From contig JAFUVQ010000013.1 in assembly GCA_017477505.1 (NCBI GenBank), positions 124,001 to 188,000 on the forward strand: 64,000 bases of DNA. Direction: 5' to 3'. This document shows, piece after piece, positions 44,824-54,655 of the stretch. Position 1 is the first letter of the stretch, and every line of letters begins with the position of its first letter. The stretch comes from Eubacterium sp. Lineage in GTDB: Bacteria; Bacillota; Clostridia; Lachnospirales; Lachnospiraceae. The notes beneath the pieces are model-generated. The model searched no databases and was not told the origin of the DNA. It worked only from the letters and a program-made list of their open reading frames with translations. Both the position numbers and the translations under genes were made by a program.

Positions 44824-46737
44824 TTACTTCTTCAGGTAAATCATCAGCATTGAAACATCTGCAGGTGACACTCCGGAAATTCGGGAGGCCTGGCCCAGTG
44901 AAGCAGGTCTGACTGCCTCTAATTTCTGCCTTGCTTCCTTCCTCAGATTTTTTACAAGTGAATAATCAATATCATCAGGAATCTTCTTTTCTTCCATCCG
45001 AAGGAACTGCTGTACCTGATCCTTCTGTCGCTTGATGTAACCTTCATATTTGATTGAGATATTGATCTGCTCGATTATCTCTCTCGTTCTTCCGGAATTT
45101 TCCGGATTCAAAAGTCCTTCAGGTCTTTCTTTATCTATAGGAGCCAAAACCTCATAGGAAAGCTCCGGACGTCTTATCAGAGATTCAAATGTAATTCCCG
45201 ATGTTATCGGTGTGCTGCCATATTGCTTCAGCAGTTCATTTACTTCTTCATTTGCTCCTGCAAATGTATTACGCATTCTTTCTATCTCATCTTCGATAGT
45301 TTTTCTCTTTTTTTCAAATGCTGCATATCTTTCGTCACTTATAAGGCCTATATCATGCCCTATATCGGTAAGTCTCAGATCTGCATTGTCCTGACGGAGC
45401 AGAAGCCTGTATTCCGCCCTGCTGGTCATCATTCTGTACGGTTCTTTCGTTTCCTTTGTTACAAGATCATCAATAAGAACTCCAATATATGCATCAGACC
45501 TGGCCAGTATGACCGGCGGCTTACCCTGAAGCTTTCTGGCAGCATTTATTCCTGCCATAAGACCCTGTGCTGCCGCTTCCTCGTAGCCACTGCTGCCGTT
45601 TATCTGTCCCGCACTATAAAGATATTCAACATCGTCAAACTCCAAAGTCGGCTTAAGGCAGGTTGCCGATATACAATCATACTCGATTGCATACGCATTT
45701 CTTACAATCTTGGCATTTTCAAGTCCCGGAACCGTATGAACCATCCGGTACTGCACATCCTCAGGCATTGATGAAGGCATGCCGTCGAGATACATTTCAT
45801 TTGTATATTCACCCTCCGGCTCAAGGAAAAGCTGGTGTCTGTCCTTATCCGGGAACTTCATGATCTTATCCTCTATGGATGGACAGTATCTCGGCCCCAC
45901 ACCCTCAATAACACCGGAATAAAGCGGTGAACGGTCTATATTCTCTCGGATAATCTCGTGAGTCGTTTCATTTGTATATGTCAGCCAGCAGGAAATCTGT
46001 TCTCTTCTTATATCTTCTTCACAGTTTTCAAATGAAAAAGGAACTATTCTCTCGTCGCCCTTCTGCTCCTGCATCTTCGAGAAATCAACCGATTTTTTAT
46101 CTATTCTCGGAGGGGTTCCGGTCTTAAAACGTCTGATACCTATACCGGCAGTCCTCATTGAATCTGACAAATGATTTGCCGCCATAAGCCCGTTCGGTCC
46201 GGTCTCCTGAATGGTATCTCCATAGATGCATCTTGCCTTTAGATATACGCCCGTACAGAGGATTACAGCCCTGGCATGATATATGGCACCCGAACATGTA
46301 ACGATTCCCGTGACCTTCTTTTTCATCCCGGAGGAAGTATATTCCACTATAAGTTCGGAAACCTCCTGCTGCCTCAGAGTAAGCTTCGGCTCCTCCTGAA
46401 GAGTAAGCCTCATTTCTTTGGTATATTCAACCTTGTCAGCCTGGGCACGAAGCGAATGTACGGCAGGACCTTTGGATACATTCAGCATCTTGGACTGAAT
46501 AAAGGTCTTATCAATGTTCTTTCCCATCTCTCCGCCCAGGGCATCTATCTCTCTAACGAGATGTCCCTTGGAGCTGCCGCCGATATTCGGGTTACAGGGC
46601 ATAAGCGCCACACTGTCCATACTGACGGTGAAAAGAATGGTTTCAAATCCCATCCTGGCAGCAGCAAGCGCCGCCTCGCAGCCTGCATGTCCCGCACCGA
46701 CTACGACAACATCATAACTTTCTTCTACTTTTGCCAT
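44824..46737 (-). CDS. mnmG: tRNA uridine-5-carboxymethylaminomethyl modification protein MnmG
   Basis: 637 residues, full length. The FAD-binding [20 protein letters not shown] starts the protein; [20 protein letters not shown] and [14 protein letters not shown] follow, and the C-terminal [20 protein letters not shown] segment with [11 protein letters not shown] binds tRNA/MnmE. With MnmE it modifies wobble uridine 34. It is 50 nt downstream of mnmE on the same strand. Confidence 0.98.
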   Translation of the reverse strand: MAKVEESYDVVVVGAGHAGCEAALAAARMGFETILFTVSMDSVALMPCNPNIGGSSKGHLVREIDALGGEMGKNIDKTFIQSKMLNVSKGPAVHSLRAQADKVEYTKEMRLTLQEEPKLTLRQQEVSELIVEYTSSGMKKKVTGIVTCSGAIYHARAVILCTGVYLKARCIYGDTIQETGPNGLMAANHLSDSMRTAGIGIRRFKTGTPPRIDKKSVDFSKMQEQKGDERIVPFSFENCEEDIRREQISCWLTYTNETTHEIIRENIDRSPLYSGVIEGVGPRYCPSIEDKIMKFPDKDRHQLFLEPEGEYTNEMYLDGMPSSMPEDVQYRMVHTVPGLENAKIVRNAYAIEYDCISATCLKPTLEFDDVEYLYSAGQINGSSGYEEAAAQGLMAGINAARKLQGKPPVILARSDAYIGVLIDDLVTKETKEPYRMMTSRAEYRLLLRQDNADLRLTDIGHDIGLISDERYAAFEKKRKTIEDEIERMRNTFAGANEEVNELLKQYGSTPITSGITFESLIRRPELSYEVLAPIDKERPEGLLNPENSGRTREIIEQINISIKYEGYIKRQKDQVQQFLRMEEKKIPDDIDYSLVKNLRKEARQKLEAVRPASLGQASRISGVSPADVSMLMIYLKK

Positions 46738-46787
46738 TCTCTTTTCCTTTTCTCAAATAACATATATACAGATTTCATTTATTCAGG

Positions 46788-48173
46788 TTATTTACCCATA
46801 CAGAATTCTCTGAATATTTTGTCTGCAAGATCGTCCTCAAGCGTCTCTCCGATAATCTTTCCAAGAGCCTCGTAGGCACCCATCATATCTATAGTATAGA
46901 AATCCTCTCCCATTCCGGCATCTATACTTTCTATAACCCTTGAAAGGCTTTCCCTTGCCAGCGCCAGAGCTTCCTTATGCCTTTCATTTGTAATAATTAT
47001 CTGATCATTATATCCTATGTCACCGCTGAAGAACATATCTCTGATCATATTATAGAGCTCATCTTTGCCTGTGCTCTCGGCCGCGGAAATACGAAGTATA
47101 TCTTTACATCCGACTTCTCCCAGAGCAGCAGTCAGCTCATCCATGTCTATCATTGTCGGAAGGTCCTGCTTATTCACGAGAGCTATGATCTTCTTGCCCG
47201 AAAGCGCATTTATTATGGAAATGTCATCTTCCGTAACAACACTTGCCCCGTCTGCGATGAAGAGTACAAGGTCCGCGTCAGTGATCATTTCCTTAGCTTT
47301 ATCAACACCCATCCTTTCCACGATATCAACAGTGTCTCTGATACCCGCAGTATCGATAAGTCGAAGAACAATGCCGTTGATATTTACGGTTTCTTCAAGA
47401 GTATCTCTCGTTGTACCTTCAATATCTGTAACAATAGCGCGGTTTTCACCGAGTATCATATTGAGTATGGATGACTTTCCTACGTTAGGTCTTCCGACTA
47501 TCGCAGTCCTGATGCCCTCTTTGATGAGCCTTCCGTTTTCACATGTTATCATCATGTTATCAACATTTTTTATACAGTTATCAACATGCTCACGAAGCCT
47601 GTCTCCAAAACCATCCAGACTGTAATTCTCCGGATCATCTATTGCCGACTCGATGTAGGCCGTGTCATAAATGATACACTCGCGAAGCTCATTTATCTTA
47701 TCACGAAGGTCACCCCGAAGCTGTCCCATGGAACTTTTTAATGCCATATCACTTCCGGCATTTATGACATCCATCACCGCCTCAGCCTCTGTCATGTCAA
47801 TCCTTCCGCCAAGATAGGCCCTTTCAGTGAACTCACCGGGTCTTGCAGTTCTCGCCCCGGCAGCCAGCACTCTCTCAAGTACTCTTTTTAATACAAATGA
47901 GCCGCCGTGGCAATCCAGTTCTACTGTATCCTCTGTAGTATAGGTATGCGGCCCTCTCATGACAAGCATGATGGTCTCATCAATTACATTTTCATTTTCA
48001 TCCACTACATGCCCGAAGGCCGCAGTATAGGTCTCCATCGCAGATGCCTTTTTCTTACCGCGAAATACCCGATCGGCTACACCTATGGCATCCGTTCCAC
48101 TTATTCTGATAATACCGATTCCGGAGTTCCCCATTCCCGTCGCTATGGCAGCAATGGTATCTTTTTCCTCCAT
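46788..48173 (-). CDS. mnmE: tRNA modification GTPase MnmE
   Basis: 461 residues from the ATG at 48173 (the frame opens two codons earlier). Tetrahydrofolate-binding N domain (IAAIATGMGNSGIGIIRISG), then a G domain with GRPNVGKSSIL, DTAGIRDT and NKQD, and the C-terminal FCMGK catalytic Cys. It pairs with MnmG to modify wobble uridine. Within the coding strand near 47557-47586, two TTATCAACA nonamers occur 21 bp apart on the plus strand. Follows the lipoprotein gene by ~115 nt. Confidence 0.97.
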   Translation of the reverse strand: MEEKDTIAAIATGMGNSGIGIIRISGTDAIGVADRVFRGKKKASAMETYTAAFGHVVDENENVIDETIMLVMRGPHTYTTEDTVELDCHGGSFVLKRVLERVLAAGARTARPGEFTERAYLGGRIDMTEAEAVMDVINAGSDMALKSSMGQLRGDLRDKINELRECIIYDTAYIESAIDDPENYSLDGFGDRLREHVDNCIKNVDNMMITCENGRLIKEGIRTAIVGRPNVGKSSILNMILGENRAIVTDIEGTTRDTLEETVNINGIVLRLIDTAGIRDTVDIVERMGVDKAKEMITDADLVLFIADGASVVTEDDISIINALSGKKIIALVNKQDLPTMIDMDELTAALGEVGCKDILRISAAESTGKDELYNMIRDMFFSGDIGYNDQIIITNERHKEALALARESLSRVIESIDAGMGEDFYTIDMMGAYEALGKIIGETLEDDLADKIFREFCMGK

Positions 48174-48239
48174 ATACATATATGCTTTCTCCCGTAAATC
48201 ATTTCATAATATCCCGCGATTATTGCTTTCACACGAAAT

Positions 48240-48260
48240 CGGGCAGGATAAACCTGCCCG
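48240..48260 (-). terminator. Hairpin after the lipoprotein gene
   Basis: A perfect 8-bp stem (CGGGCAGG / CCTGCCCG, five-base loop) between the lipoprotein stop and mnmE. The T tract is weak, so termination may be partial. Confidence 0.5.
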
Positions 48261-48286
48261 TACATTATTTTTAGTAATAATTTCAA

Positions 48287-49390
48287 CTAGTTTTTAGTAA
48301 CCTTTCCCTCAAAACCGAGTCTGTAGGTTGACAGCTCATCCACATCTCCCAGAACAATCTCATACACGTATGTATCATCCTCAAATATGTAACAATATTC
48401 ATATGGTGCATAGAACTCGCTGGAGATTGCTTCTGCTATCCTTACATTTCCTGTAACATTCGGAAGACTGCCATCCTTGAAACCGAGGAATTCCCAGTTT
48501 TCATCCTTTTCCGATGTATACATTTCTTCAATCATACTTGCACTGATACCCGTATAGTCGCCGGTCTTATCAATTACAATAACATTAATAGATTGATAAA
48601 CTTTTCCGTTTTCACCCCTGATGACGTAGTACTTATTATAGTAACCGTAGCCGTCTTCATTCATATCCTCGTCATCAAGTTCAAAATTATCGGGATATGA
48701 GAATTTAATACTTAACAGTTCATCCTGAAGCCAGTTCGAACTTGGAGTTGGGAATGTACTTCTGTCTTCACCCGGATCTACATCTCCATTTCCGTTTATT
48801 ACGGACTGAATGTTATTCACCTTTTCAAAGTAAAATATAGATTCAGTTTCTCCGCCGCCGAAAGTCATAGTATTACCGTCAACGCTGTAATCAACGGTAC
48901 CTGTATAACCCTCTTTTACGAAACCATCCTTTGTCCACTGAAATGTGATTCCCTCGCTGAAGACATAAAGATTCGCAGCGCCATCTTCCTTAACTATCAT
49001 ATAAACATACATGCCCTGCTTTTGAAGTTCTTCCATCTTTGCACGGTCATACTTCTGATCACCCTTCTCAAGACCTACACAGAGCCAGTCACCTACAACC
49101 TCTGCAAGACCGTCAGGAAGATCCTTTTCATCGTCATCTCCCTTTTTATCACTCGGCTTAGCAATCTTGTCCGGAGAAAGAACATCCACCTGTGGCTTGG
49201 CAACCGCCTCAGTTACATCCTCGGTATTTCCTTCAGTCCCGTTCATTTTGGCTTCTTTCTCTGCGTTAATATTACCCTTAGCAGTGTAGAAACCGCCTTT
49301 TCCGGATTCCCGTGCCCCACAACCGGCCAGAGACAATCCCATAGAAAGCGCCAGAGCAGTTACAGCTATATTCCTAAATATCTTTTTCAT
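48287..49390 (-). CDS. Lipoprotein of unknown function
   Basis: 367 residues from the ATG at 49390 with GGAGG six nt upstream. MKKIFRNIAVTALALSMGLS runs into the lipobox LAGC. An acidic spacer (~60 residues, EGNTEDVTEAVAKPQVDVLS) is followed by two beta-rich modules: one around GDWLCVGLEKGDQKYDRAKM and a second around ISIKFSYPDNFELDDEDMNE-like sequence. The second resembles lipoprotein domains that bind membranes or proteins, but I recognise no family. Monocistronic by position. Confidence 0.75.
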   Translation of the reverse strand: MKKIFRNIAVTALALSMGLSLAGCGARESGKGGFYTAKGNINAEKEAKMNGTEGNTEDVTEAVAKPQVDVLSPDKIAKPSDKKGDDDEKDLPDGLAEVVGDWLCVGLEKGDQKYDRAKMEELQKQGMYVYMIVKEDGAANLYVFSEGITFQWTKDGFVKEGYTGTVDYSVDGNTMTFGGGETESIFYFEKVNNIQSVINGNGDVDPGEDRSTFPTPSSNWLQDELLSIKFSYPDNFELDDEDMNEDGYGYYNKYYVIRGENGKVYQSINVIVIDKTGDYTGISASMIEEMYTSEKDENWEFLGFKDGSLPNVTGNVRIAEAISSEFYAPYEYCYIFEDDTYVYEIVLGDVDELSTYRLGFEGKVTKN

Positions 49391-49557
49391 AAAGCCTCCA
49401 AATAAAACATGTCGTAAACATAGCTTCCTATTACAAAATAAAAAACACGCTTCCATTATAATTCGAAACGTGCTTATAGGCAAGTGAAGAGATTGCATAT
49501 TCAAAAACAAAAAAAAGGCCAAAAACCTAGATAAACTAAGTCCTCAGCCCTCCTGTG

Positions 49558-49630
49558 TGGGCCGCCGGGGGCTCGAACCCCGCACACCCTGATTAAGAGT
49601 CAGGTGCTCTACCAAATGAGCTAGCGGCCC
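49558..49630 (-). tRNA. tRNA-Lys (anticodon CTT)
   Basis: 73 nt on the minus strand. GGGCCGC/GCGGCCC acceptor arms, D-loop TTTGGTAG, a five-base anticodon stem CCTGA/TCAGG with loop CTCTTAA (anticodon CTT, codon AAG), and T-arm GTTCGAGCC. CCA is not encoded. Confidence 0.95.
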
Positions 49631-49782
49631 GTATAAAGACGTTTCTTTCGCCTCGACACTTGATGAATTATAGTATACTCACATAATAAAATCAACTATA
49701 AATTTACATTTTTTTGAATTTAGTTTAATTTCTACAATTTTCCCCCTGATTTTTGTAACTTTTAGAGCATGTTGCTTCTAAT

Positions 49783-50424
49783 CTACCTTTTGATAACCAT
49801 CTTACAGATGGGATTGCCCTTTTCCGAAAACTTTTTCTCATACTCTGTCATTACATTTCCTTCATTTTCGGGAGTATGATGCAGATCGCGTGTTTCATAT
49901 ACTATATCCCAGTTACTGTTTCCTGCTTCTTCAAGGGAAAATGAAAAAAGTTCCTGATTATCTGTCTTAAATTCAACTACTGCATCATCCGCAAGAATAT
50001 TATTGTATCTTGCCAGGAACCTTCCGGAAGTAAGTCTCCTGTCCTTATAACGGTTCTTCGGCCACGGATCCGAGAAATTAAGATAGATTCCTGCTACTTC
50101 ACCCTTATCAAATGCGTCCTCAATATACTCCGCATCCATTCTTATAAAGAAGAGATTCTTCGGCGGATCTTCTTCCTTTTCCATCTTCTCAAGTGCCCTG
50201 ACAAGAACTGACGAATATTTTTCTATTCCTATATAGTTAATGTCAGGATTTCGTCTGGCCATCTCCATGATAAATGTACCCTTGCCCATACCTATCTCAA
50301 GCATAAGTGGATTATCATTCCCGAACACTTCATTCCAATGACCTTTTCTGCCTTCATAATCCTTTATGCAGAAATCATTATCAGCGATAGTCTCACGTGA
50401 TCCTTTTACATTTCTAAGTCTCAT
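49783..50424 (-). CDS. trmB: tRNA (guanine-N7)-methyltransferase
   Basis: 213 residues. The SAM loop MLEIGMGKGTFIMEMARRNP, FFIRMDAEYIEDAF and the catalytic NFSDPWPKNRYKDRRLTSGR are characteristic of TrmB, which methylates G46 of tRNA. Length is normal. It lies near tRNA-Lys. Between its start and the phosphatase gene (50425-50565) there is only a 21-codon open stretch at 50478-50543 without an RBS. Confidence 0.97.
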   Translation of the reverse strand: MRLRNVKGSRETIADNDFCIKDYEGRKGHWNEVFGNDNPLMLEIGMGKGTFIMEMARRNPDINYIGIEKYSSVLVRALEKMEKEEDPPKNLFFIRMDAEYIEDAFDKGEVAGIYLNFSDPWPKNRYKDRRLTSGRFLARYNNILADDAVVEFKTDNQELFSFSLEEAGNSNWDIVYETRDLHHTPENEGNVMTEYEKKFSEKGNPICKMVIKR

Positions 50425-50565
50425 CTTCTATTCCGGCATACTTACTACTCATCCGTATGCTCATTCCTTCCAAATAATTACTGACCAAGCGCCTGGTCGA
50501 TAGCTTTTGCAAACTGGTCTGCGCAGGAAGTTATATGTTCCATACCGACTCTTCTTTTTTCCGGA

Positions 50566-52992
50566 TTACGCAGCCTCCTCAGCCTCATAATCATTAACAA
50601 TCACATCATATTCATTTATCTTTTCTTCAAAGAGCTTCATAACATCCTCTGCCTTATACAGACCATTTTCATCAGCGTTAAGCCCTTTAAGTCTGATACT
50701 GTATATTCCCGGAGGATTGCTCTGGTCAACCATAGTAAGATTTCTGAGCTGGTCTGTTGTCTGATAAACAAGATCCAGGCTTATCATTTCGTCGCCCGCT
50801 TCATTTTTCCATTTGCTAATAACAAGCTTTGAACCAATCGGCACATCTTCTATAGCTTCAGGAAGATCATATTCCTCTGCTCCAAGTGCGGCCAGAACAC
50901 TGATCAGATTTGAATCATGACCACATAAAAATGTAAACTGTCTGCCTTCTGTACCGAGTTCATTTTTAATCTCTTTCAGAAGAGGATTTGCTACATTCAC
51001 AGCGACCATCGGCGAAGCAAAAAGGACGTTACCATATACATCCTTTATGTCGGATATAGCCTTCCAGTCATCATTTGAAAGCTTATGGCCGAATGCAGCC
51101 TTCAGGGCATCCGGTTCCTCATAGTACTGAAGCACCAGCGCATCACTGAGTGAACATGCAGTTTTAAGCGAACCACTTACCGTCGGCTCTTTTCCTTCTT
51201 CAAATGTAAATACTGAATCATCCGTAGCAAAGCCCTTAAACTTTCCACTCGTAAAGTCATCAGATTCTTCAACATCGATCACATCTGAAAGCAGCTCATA
51301 GTTATCACTTAATTCATCTAATGCAGAACCGTAAAGCTTCTTTATTTCTGCTTCAGCATCCTTTGCATATTCATCGGATACATAAGTTAACTGCGGATTA
51401 AATACAGGATCCATGGTATCAAAATCAGCATGATATTCCACCTCTGCATTATCTGCAGGAAGAAGACCTGCTTTAAAGAACTGAGCCGTAGCTATGGTTC
51501 TCTGTTTTGAATTGGCATATATTCTTACAGCACCATCCTTCGGCTGATAATTTGCTTCGAAAAGCCCTTCACCCTCAAGCCACTTTCTGAAGTACTGTCC
51601 CATCTCTGTTTCAAGTGTGCCTCCCTTTACAGAAAGCTGACTTGCATCAGATGACCATTCATACCAGTCATTTGGAGTCATAGTATCAAGCACCGAACCT
51701 TTATCGCTGAGAGGTGATCGGATGTTATGCCTGCTGAGACACACTACCTGCTCCAATGTATATCCATCTTTATTAACAGGTCCGATAGCTTCTTTAAGAG
51801 AACTATCTGAAGCATCTGTTTTCTCATATTTTGTAAATGGAATCGGTTTCTTGTCAGAAGTCTTCTTTACCGAATCACCATAGATAGTCTTCCAGTCATT
51901 CTTCATGGATATAGGAATCCAGCCCTGCTCCTCACATAAAGAATACATTTTATCAGCCTTCTCTTCATTTCCATATTCACGCTCTGTATCATCACAGCAG
52001 AGCATAAATGCAAGGCTCTTATACTTATTATTAGTAGTAACATACTCACACATACTGGAATCGCCGGAGCTGTTTCCAAATGAAAGTACAGGCTGCTCAC
52101 CTATCTCCTGGGCAATAACAGTAACCTTGTTCATCTTAAGATTCTTAATGATAAAATCTCCGCCGGTAACAACCTGATCATCATCCTTAAATGTATAATC
52201 CAGTCCGTCGGTAATACCCTGTCCTGTTGCAACCAGATTCTCATCAGAACCTATAACCTGACTTGTAGGAATATCAAGCGTACCATTTACAATTCCTCTT
52301 ACAATAAGTCTGTCAGTACCGCTGACAACATATACCTTAAAGTCATTTTCCTGAAGAAGATCGATTATTTCAAGCATAGGCTTGTAAAATGATTCGCCAC
52401 GGGTCATGCCTTCATATCCCGGTGCCGGCTGTTTCTTGAATTCCTCAACATAAGCCTCAAACTCGTCTAAAGTCATTCCTTTAAATGAAGAAGCAATACC
52501 CTTTCCGTGATCCACCTCGATGCCATCTGCCGCAGGAGCACCATTCAGATTATCAAGAATCTTTGCAGCTGTTTCACGTTCAAAATCACTCGCCTTATCC
52601 CTGTATTCAGTATCTTCGTAAACTCTGTGGAGAAGCAGACTGTAATCAAAATAAGTAGGATTGGTCTCACCATAAAGAGTTCCATCGAGATCAAATACAG
52701 CTATTCTGTTTTCAACAGGGATATAGTCTGCACCACCCTCTTCGGTTATGGCATCCATATAAGAAAGCAGCTGTTTCTTCGCTTCTGCTTCATCAGTCCA
52801 GAGAGAAAGGTCAGAGCCTCCGGATGCCACACTTTTTTCTTCAGTAGTCTTTCCATTATCAACAGGATCTGCCGGTCTGCTCATGCTTCTGATCTTGCCA
52901 CTTGCGCCGATAGCAAAGATAAGAACAACAATGAACAGAACGATAGCAGTTAGAGCTATAACTTTCCATATCATTTCTTTGTTATCTTTCAT
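50566..52992 (-). CDS. Membrane-anchored fusion of a HAD phosphatase and a histidine acid phosphatase
   Basis: 808 residues. A signal anchor (IALTAIVLFIVVLIFAIGAS) puts the rest outside. Residues ~90-390 are a HAD hydrolase with AVFDLDGTLYGETNP (nucleophile Asp101/Asp103), KVYVVSGTDR (motif II) and LSFGNSSGDSSM (motif IV). Residues ~410-808 are a clade-2 histidine acid phosphatase: VCLSRHNIRSPLS (RHxxRxP, nucleophile His ~420) and FLCGHDSNLISVLAALG (the HD proton donor, ~690). Two unrelated phosphatase catalytic sites on one chain are unusual; phytate or other extracellular phosphate esters are likely substrates. It has a clear AGGAGG-like RBS and no close neighbours on its strand. Confidence 0.9.
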   Translation of the reverse strand: MKDNKEMIWKVIALTAIVLFIVVLIFAIGASGKIRSMSRPADPVDNGKTTEEKSVASGGSDLSLWTDEAEAKKQLLSYMDAITEEGGADYIPVENRIAVFDLDGTLYGETNPTYFDYSLLLHRVYEDTEYRDKASDFERETAAKILDNLNGAPAADGIEVDHGKGIASSFKGMTLDEFEAYVEEFKKQPAPGYEGMTRGESFYKPMLEIIDLLQENDFKVYVVSGTDRLIVRGIVNGTLDIPTSQVIGSDENLVATGQGITDGLDYTFKDDDQVVTGGDFIIKNLKMNKVTVIAQEIGEQPVLSFGNSSGDSSMCEYVTTNNKYKSLAFMLCCDDTEREYGNEEKADKMYSLCEEQGWIPISMKNDWKTIYGDSVKKTSDKKPIPFTKYEKTDASDSSLKEAIGPVNKDGYTLEQVVCLSRHNIRSPLSDKGSVLDTMTPNDWYEWSSDASQLSVKGGTLETEMGQYFRKWLEGEGLFEANYQPKDGAVRIYANSKQRTIATAQFFKAGLLPADNAEVEYHADFDTMDPVFNPQLTYVSDEYAKDAEAEIKKLYGSALDELSDNYELLSDVIDVEESDDFTSGKFKGFATDDSVFTFEEGKEPTVSGSLKTACSLSDALVLQYYEEPDALKAAFGHKLSNDDWKAISDIKDVYGNVLFASPMVAVNVANPLLKEIKNELGTEGRQFTFLCGHDSNLISVLAALGAEEYDLPEAIEDVPIGSKLVISKWKNEAGDEMISLDLVYQTTDQLRNLTMVDQSNPPGIYSIRLKGLNADENGLYKAEDVMKLFEEKINEYDVIVNDYEAEEAA

Positions 52993-53162
52993 GTCTAAAC
53001 CTCCTGGTTATAAAAACGCATTAGAATTACTCTTCATAATAACACTAACTCCCTATACATAAAAGCAATTTATTTTATAATAGGTAACCTCTTAAACACT
53101 TGATTTTTCCACAATAATATTGCATACTCTTATTATCTATGTGCAGATTGGACATGATAATT

Positions 53163-54644
53163 ATGCTAAATAAAAAACGTATCTTTTCAAATATAATAAT
53201 TATATGCTTAGTCATTTCCTGCCTTATTCCGGGACTCAGTATAAAAGCTGCCACACCGGGTGATGCTACTCCTGATTACGGAAACTCTGTAAGGCGCCGT
53301 GCAAGGGATGTTGCAGGAAATGCAAGCTCGAGTGATGCAACGCCGTCAGTTCCTATACCAAATGATGCGCCTGACATAACTGCCAGTTCCGCGGTTGTGA
53401 TGGATATAGACACAGGTGAAGTTCTATACGAAAAAAATGCATTTCAAAAAACATATCCTGCAAGTACTACAAAGGTTCTGACTGCTCTGCTTGCCATCGA
53501 GAATCTAAAGCTGAAAGACAAAGTTACAATCGCAAGCAGCGATAATGAACTCGTTCCAAAAAGCTATGTTACGATATACCTTCAGAGCGGTGAAAAGCTT
53601 TCAGTGGAAGACCTGCTTTATGCACTTCTGCTCTATTCATCAAACGAAGTTGCCTTTGCGTTAGGCCGTCAGGTTTCCGGCAGTTATGATGAATTTTCCA
53701 GGCTCATGAACGAGAAGGCTAAAAAGCTTGGCTGCGTCAACTCGCACTTTGTCACACCAAACGGAATATTCAGCGAAGATCACTACTCATGTTCATATGA
53801 TATGGCTCTGATCGGTTGTGACGCATATAAAAACGCTACATTTAAAAAAATAACATCAACCTTCTCCTACACCATTCAGCCGACCAACCTGAATAAGAAG
53901 GAAAGGCAGTTTTTCACCAGAAATCACCTGATATCAAAGGAAAGCAAATTTTATTATGCAAATGCCACCGGCGGAAAGACCGGATATACTGATGATGGAA
54001 ATGGTTCTATCGTTGCATATGCCGAAAGAGATGGCAGAAGGCTTTGTGCTTCAATAATGAACTGTGACCCTGATGATAATAAATTCTACGATGCAGCAAC
54101 CCTGTTTGATTTCTGTTTTAACAACTATGTTGCATACAAACCACTTCAGAATTTCAGTCTCTCGGATGCAGCTACAGACAATAGTTCAAGTATTATGTCA
54201 ACCTACGGCAAAGTTTCCAATATCAGATTTCAGGAATATAACGTCGACAGAAACTATACTATTACCGTCAGAAACTATGCTGATCTCACAAAATTCAGAA
54301 AGAAAATAAACTTTACCGAAGGAAATGATAATATTATTGGAAATATAATCCTCTCCTACGAAGATCGTGAGGTTGGACGAGCGGACATTTATTCAACATT
54401 ATCTACGGCAACTGACTCCGTATTTATAAATTCAACTCCGGGGGATTCAGTTCCAAAAAGAGGTAAAAGCGATCCGGGAAGAGCATTCAGAGTTATGGGT
54501 GAATATGTTAATGACCACTCCGCTGTTTTTGCAATTCCTTTCATAGCCATAATTGTAGCTTATATTTTCACTCGATATATATCAATCAAGAAAACACGTG
54601 AAAACAGGAAGAAGAACAAAGGTGTTTTCAGAAAAGATGACTAG
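53163..54644 (+). CDS. D-alanyl-D-alanine carboxypeptidase (penicillin-binding protein 5 type)
   Basis: 493 residues from the ATG at 53163; alternative Met codons lie 2 and 8 codons upstream, and none has a strong RBS. A signal sequence (IIIICLVISCLIPGLSI) precedes the peptidase S11 domain with STTK (nucleophile Ser101), YSSNEVAFAL (SxN) and GGKTGYTDDG (KTG). A beta-rich C-terminal region and a terminal membrane anchor (AVFAIPFIAIIVAYIFT) with a basic tail follow. It trims pentapeptide stems in peptidoglycan. 11 nt separate it from the DegS-like gene. Confidence 0.92.
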   Translation: MLNKKRIFSNIIIICLVISCLIPGLSIKAATPGDATPDYGNSVRRRARDVAGNASSSDATPSVPIPNDAPDITASSAVVMDIDTGEVLYEKNAFQKTYPASTTKVLTALLAIENLKLKDKVTIASSDNELVPKSYVTIYLQSGEKLSVEDLLYALLLYSSNEVAFALGRQVSGSYDEFSRLMNEKAKKLGCVNSHFVTPNGIFSEDHYSCSYDMALIGCDAYKNATFKKITSTFSYTIQPTNLNKKERQFFTRNHLISKESKFYYANATGGKTGYTDDGNGSIVAYAERDGRRLCASIMNCDPDDNKFYDAATLFDFCFNNYVAYKPLQNFSLSDAATDNSSSIMSTYGKVSNIRFQEYNVDRNYTITVRNYADLTKFRKKINFTEGNDNIIGNIILSYEDREVGRADIYSTLSTATDSVFINSTPGDSVPKRGKSDPGRAFRVMGEYVNDHSAVFAIPFIAIIVAYIFTRYISIKKTRENRKKNKGVFRKDD

Positions 54645-54655
54645 AGGTGCTAAAA

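Noticed and set aside
50478-50543. 21-codon minus-strand ORF (MEHITSCADQFAKAIDQALG) between trmB and the phosphatase.
   Set aside because: No ribosome binding site and too short to recognise; it could be a gene-end remnant but is not supportable as a gene.
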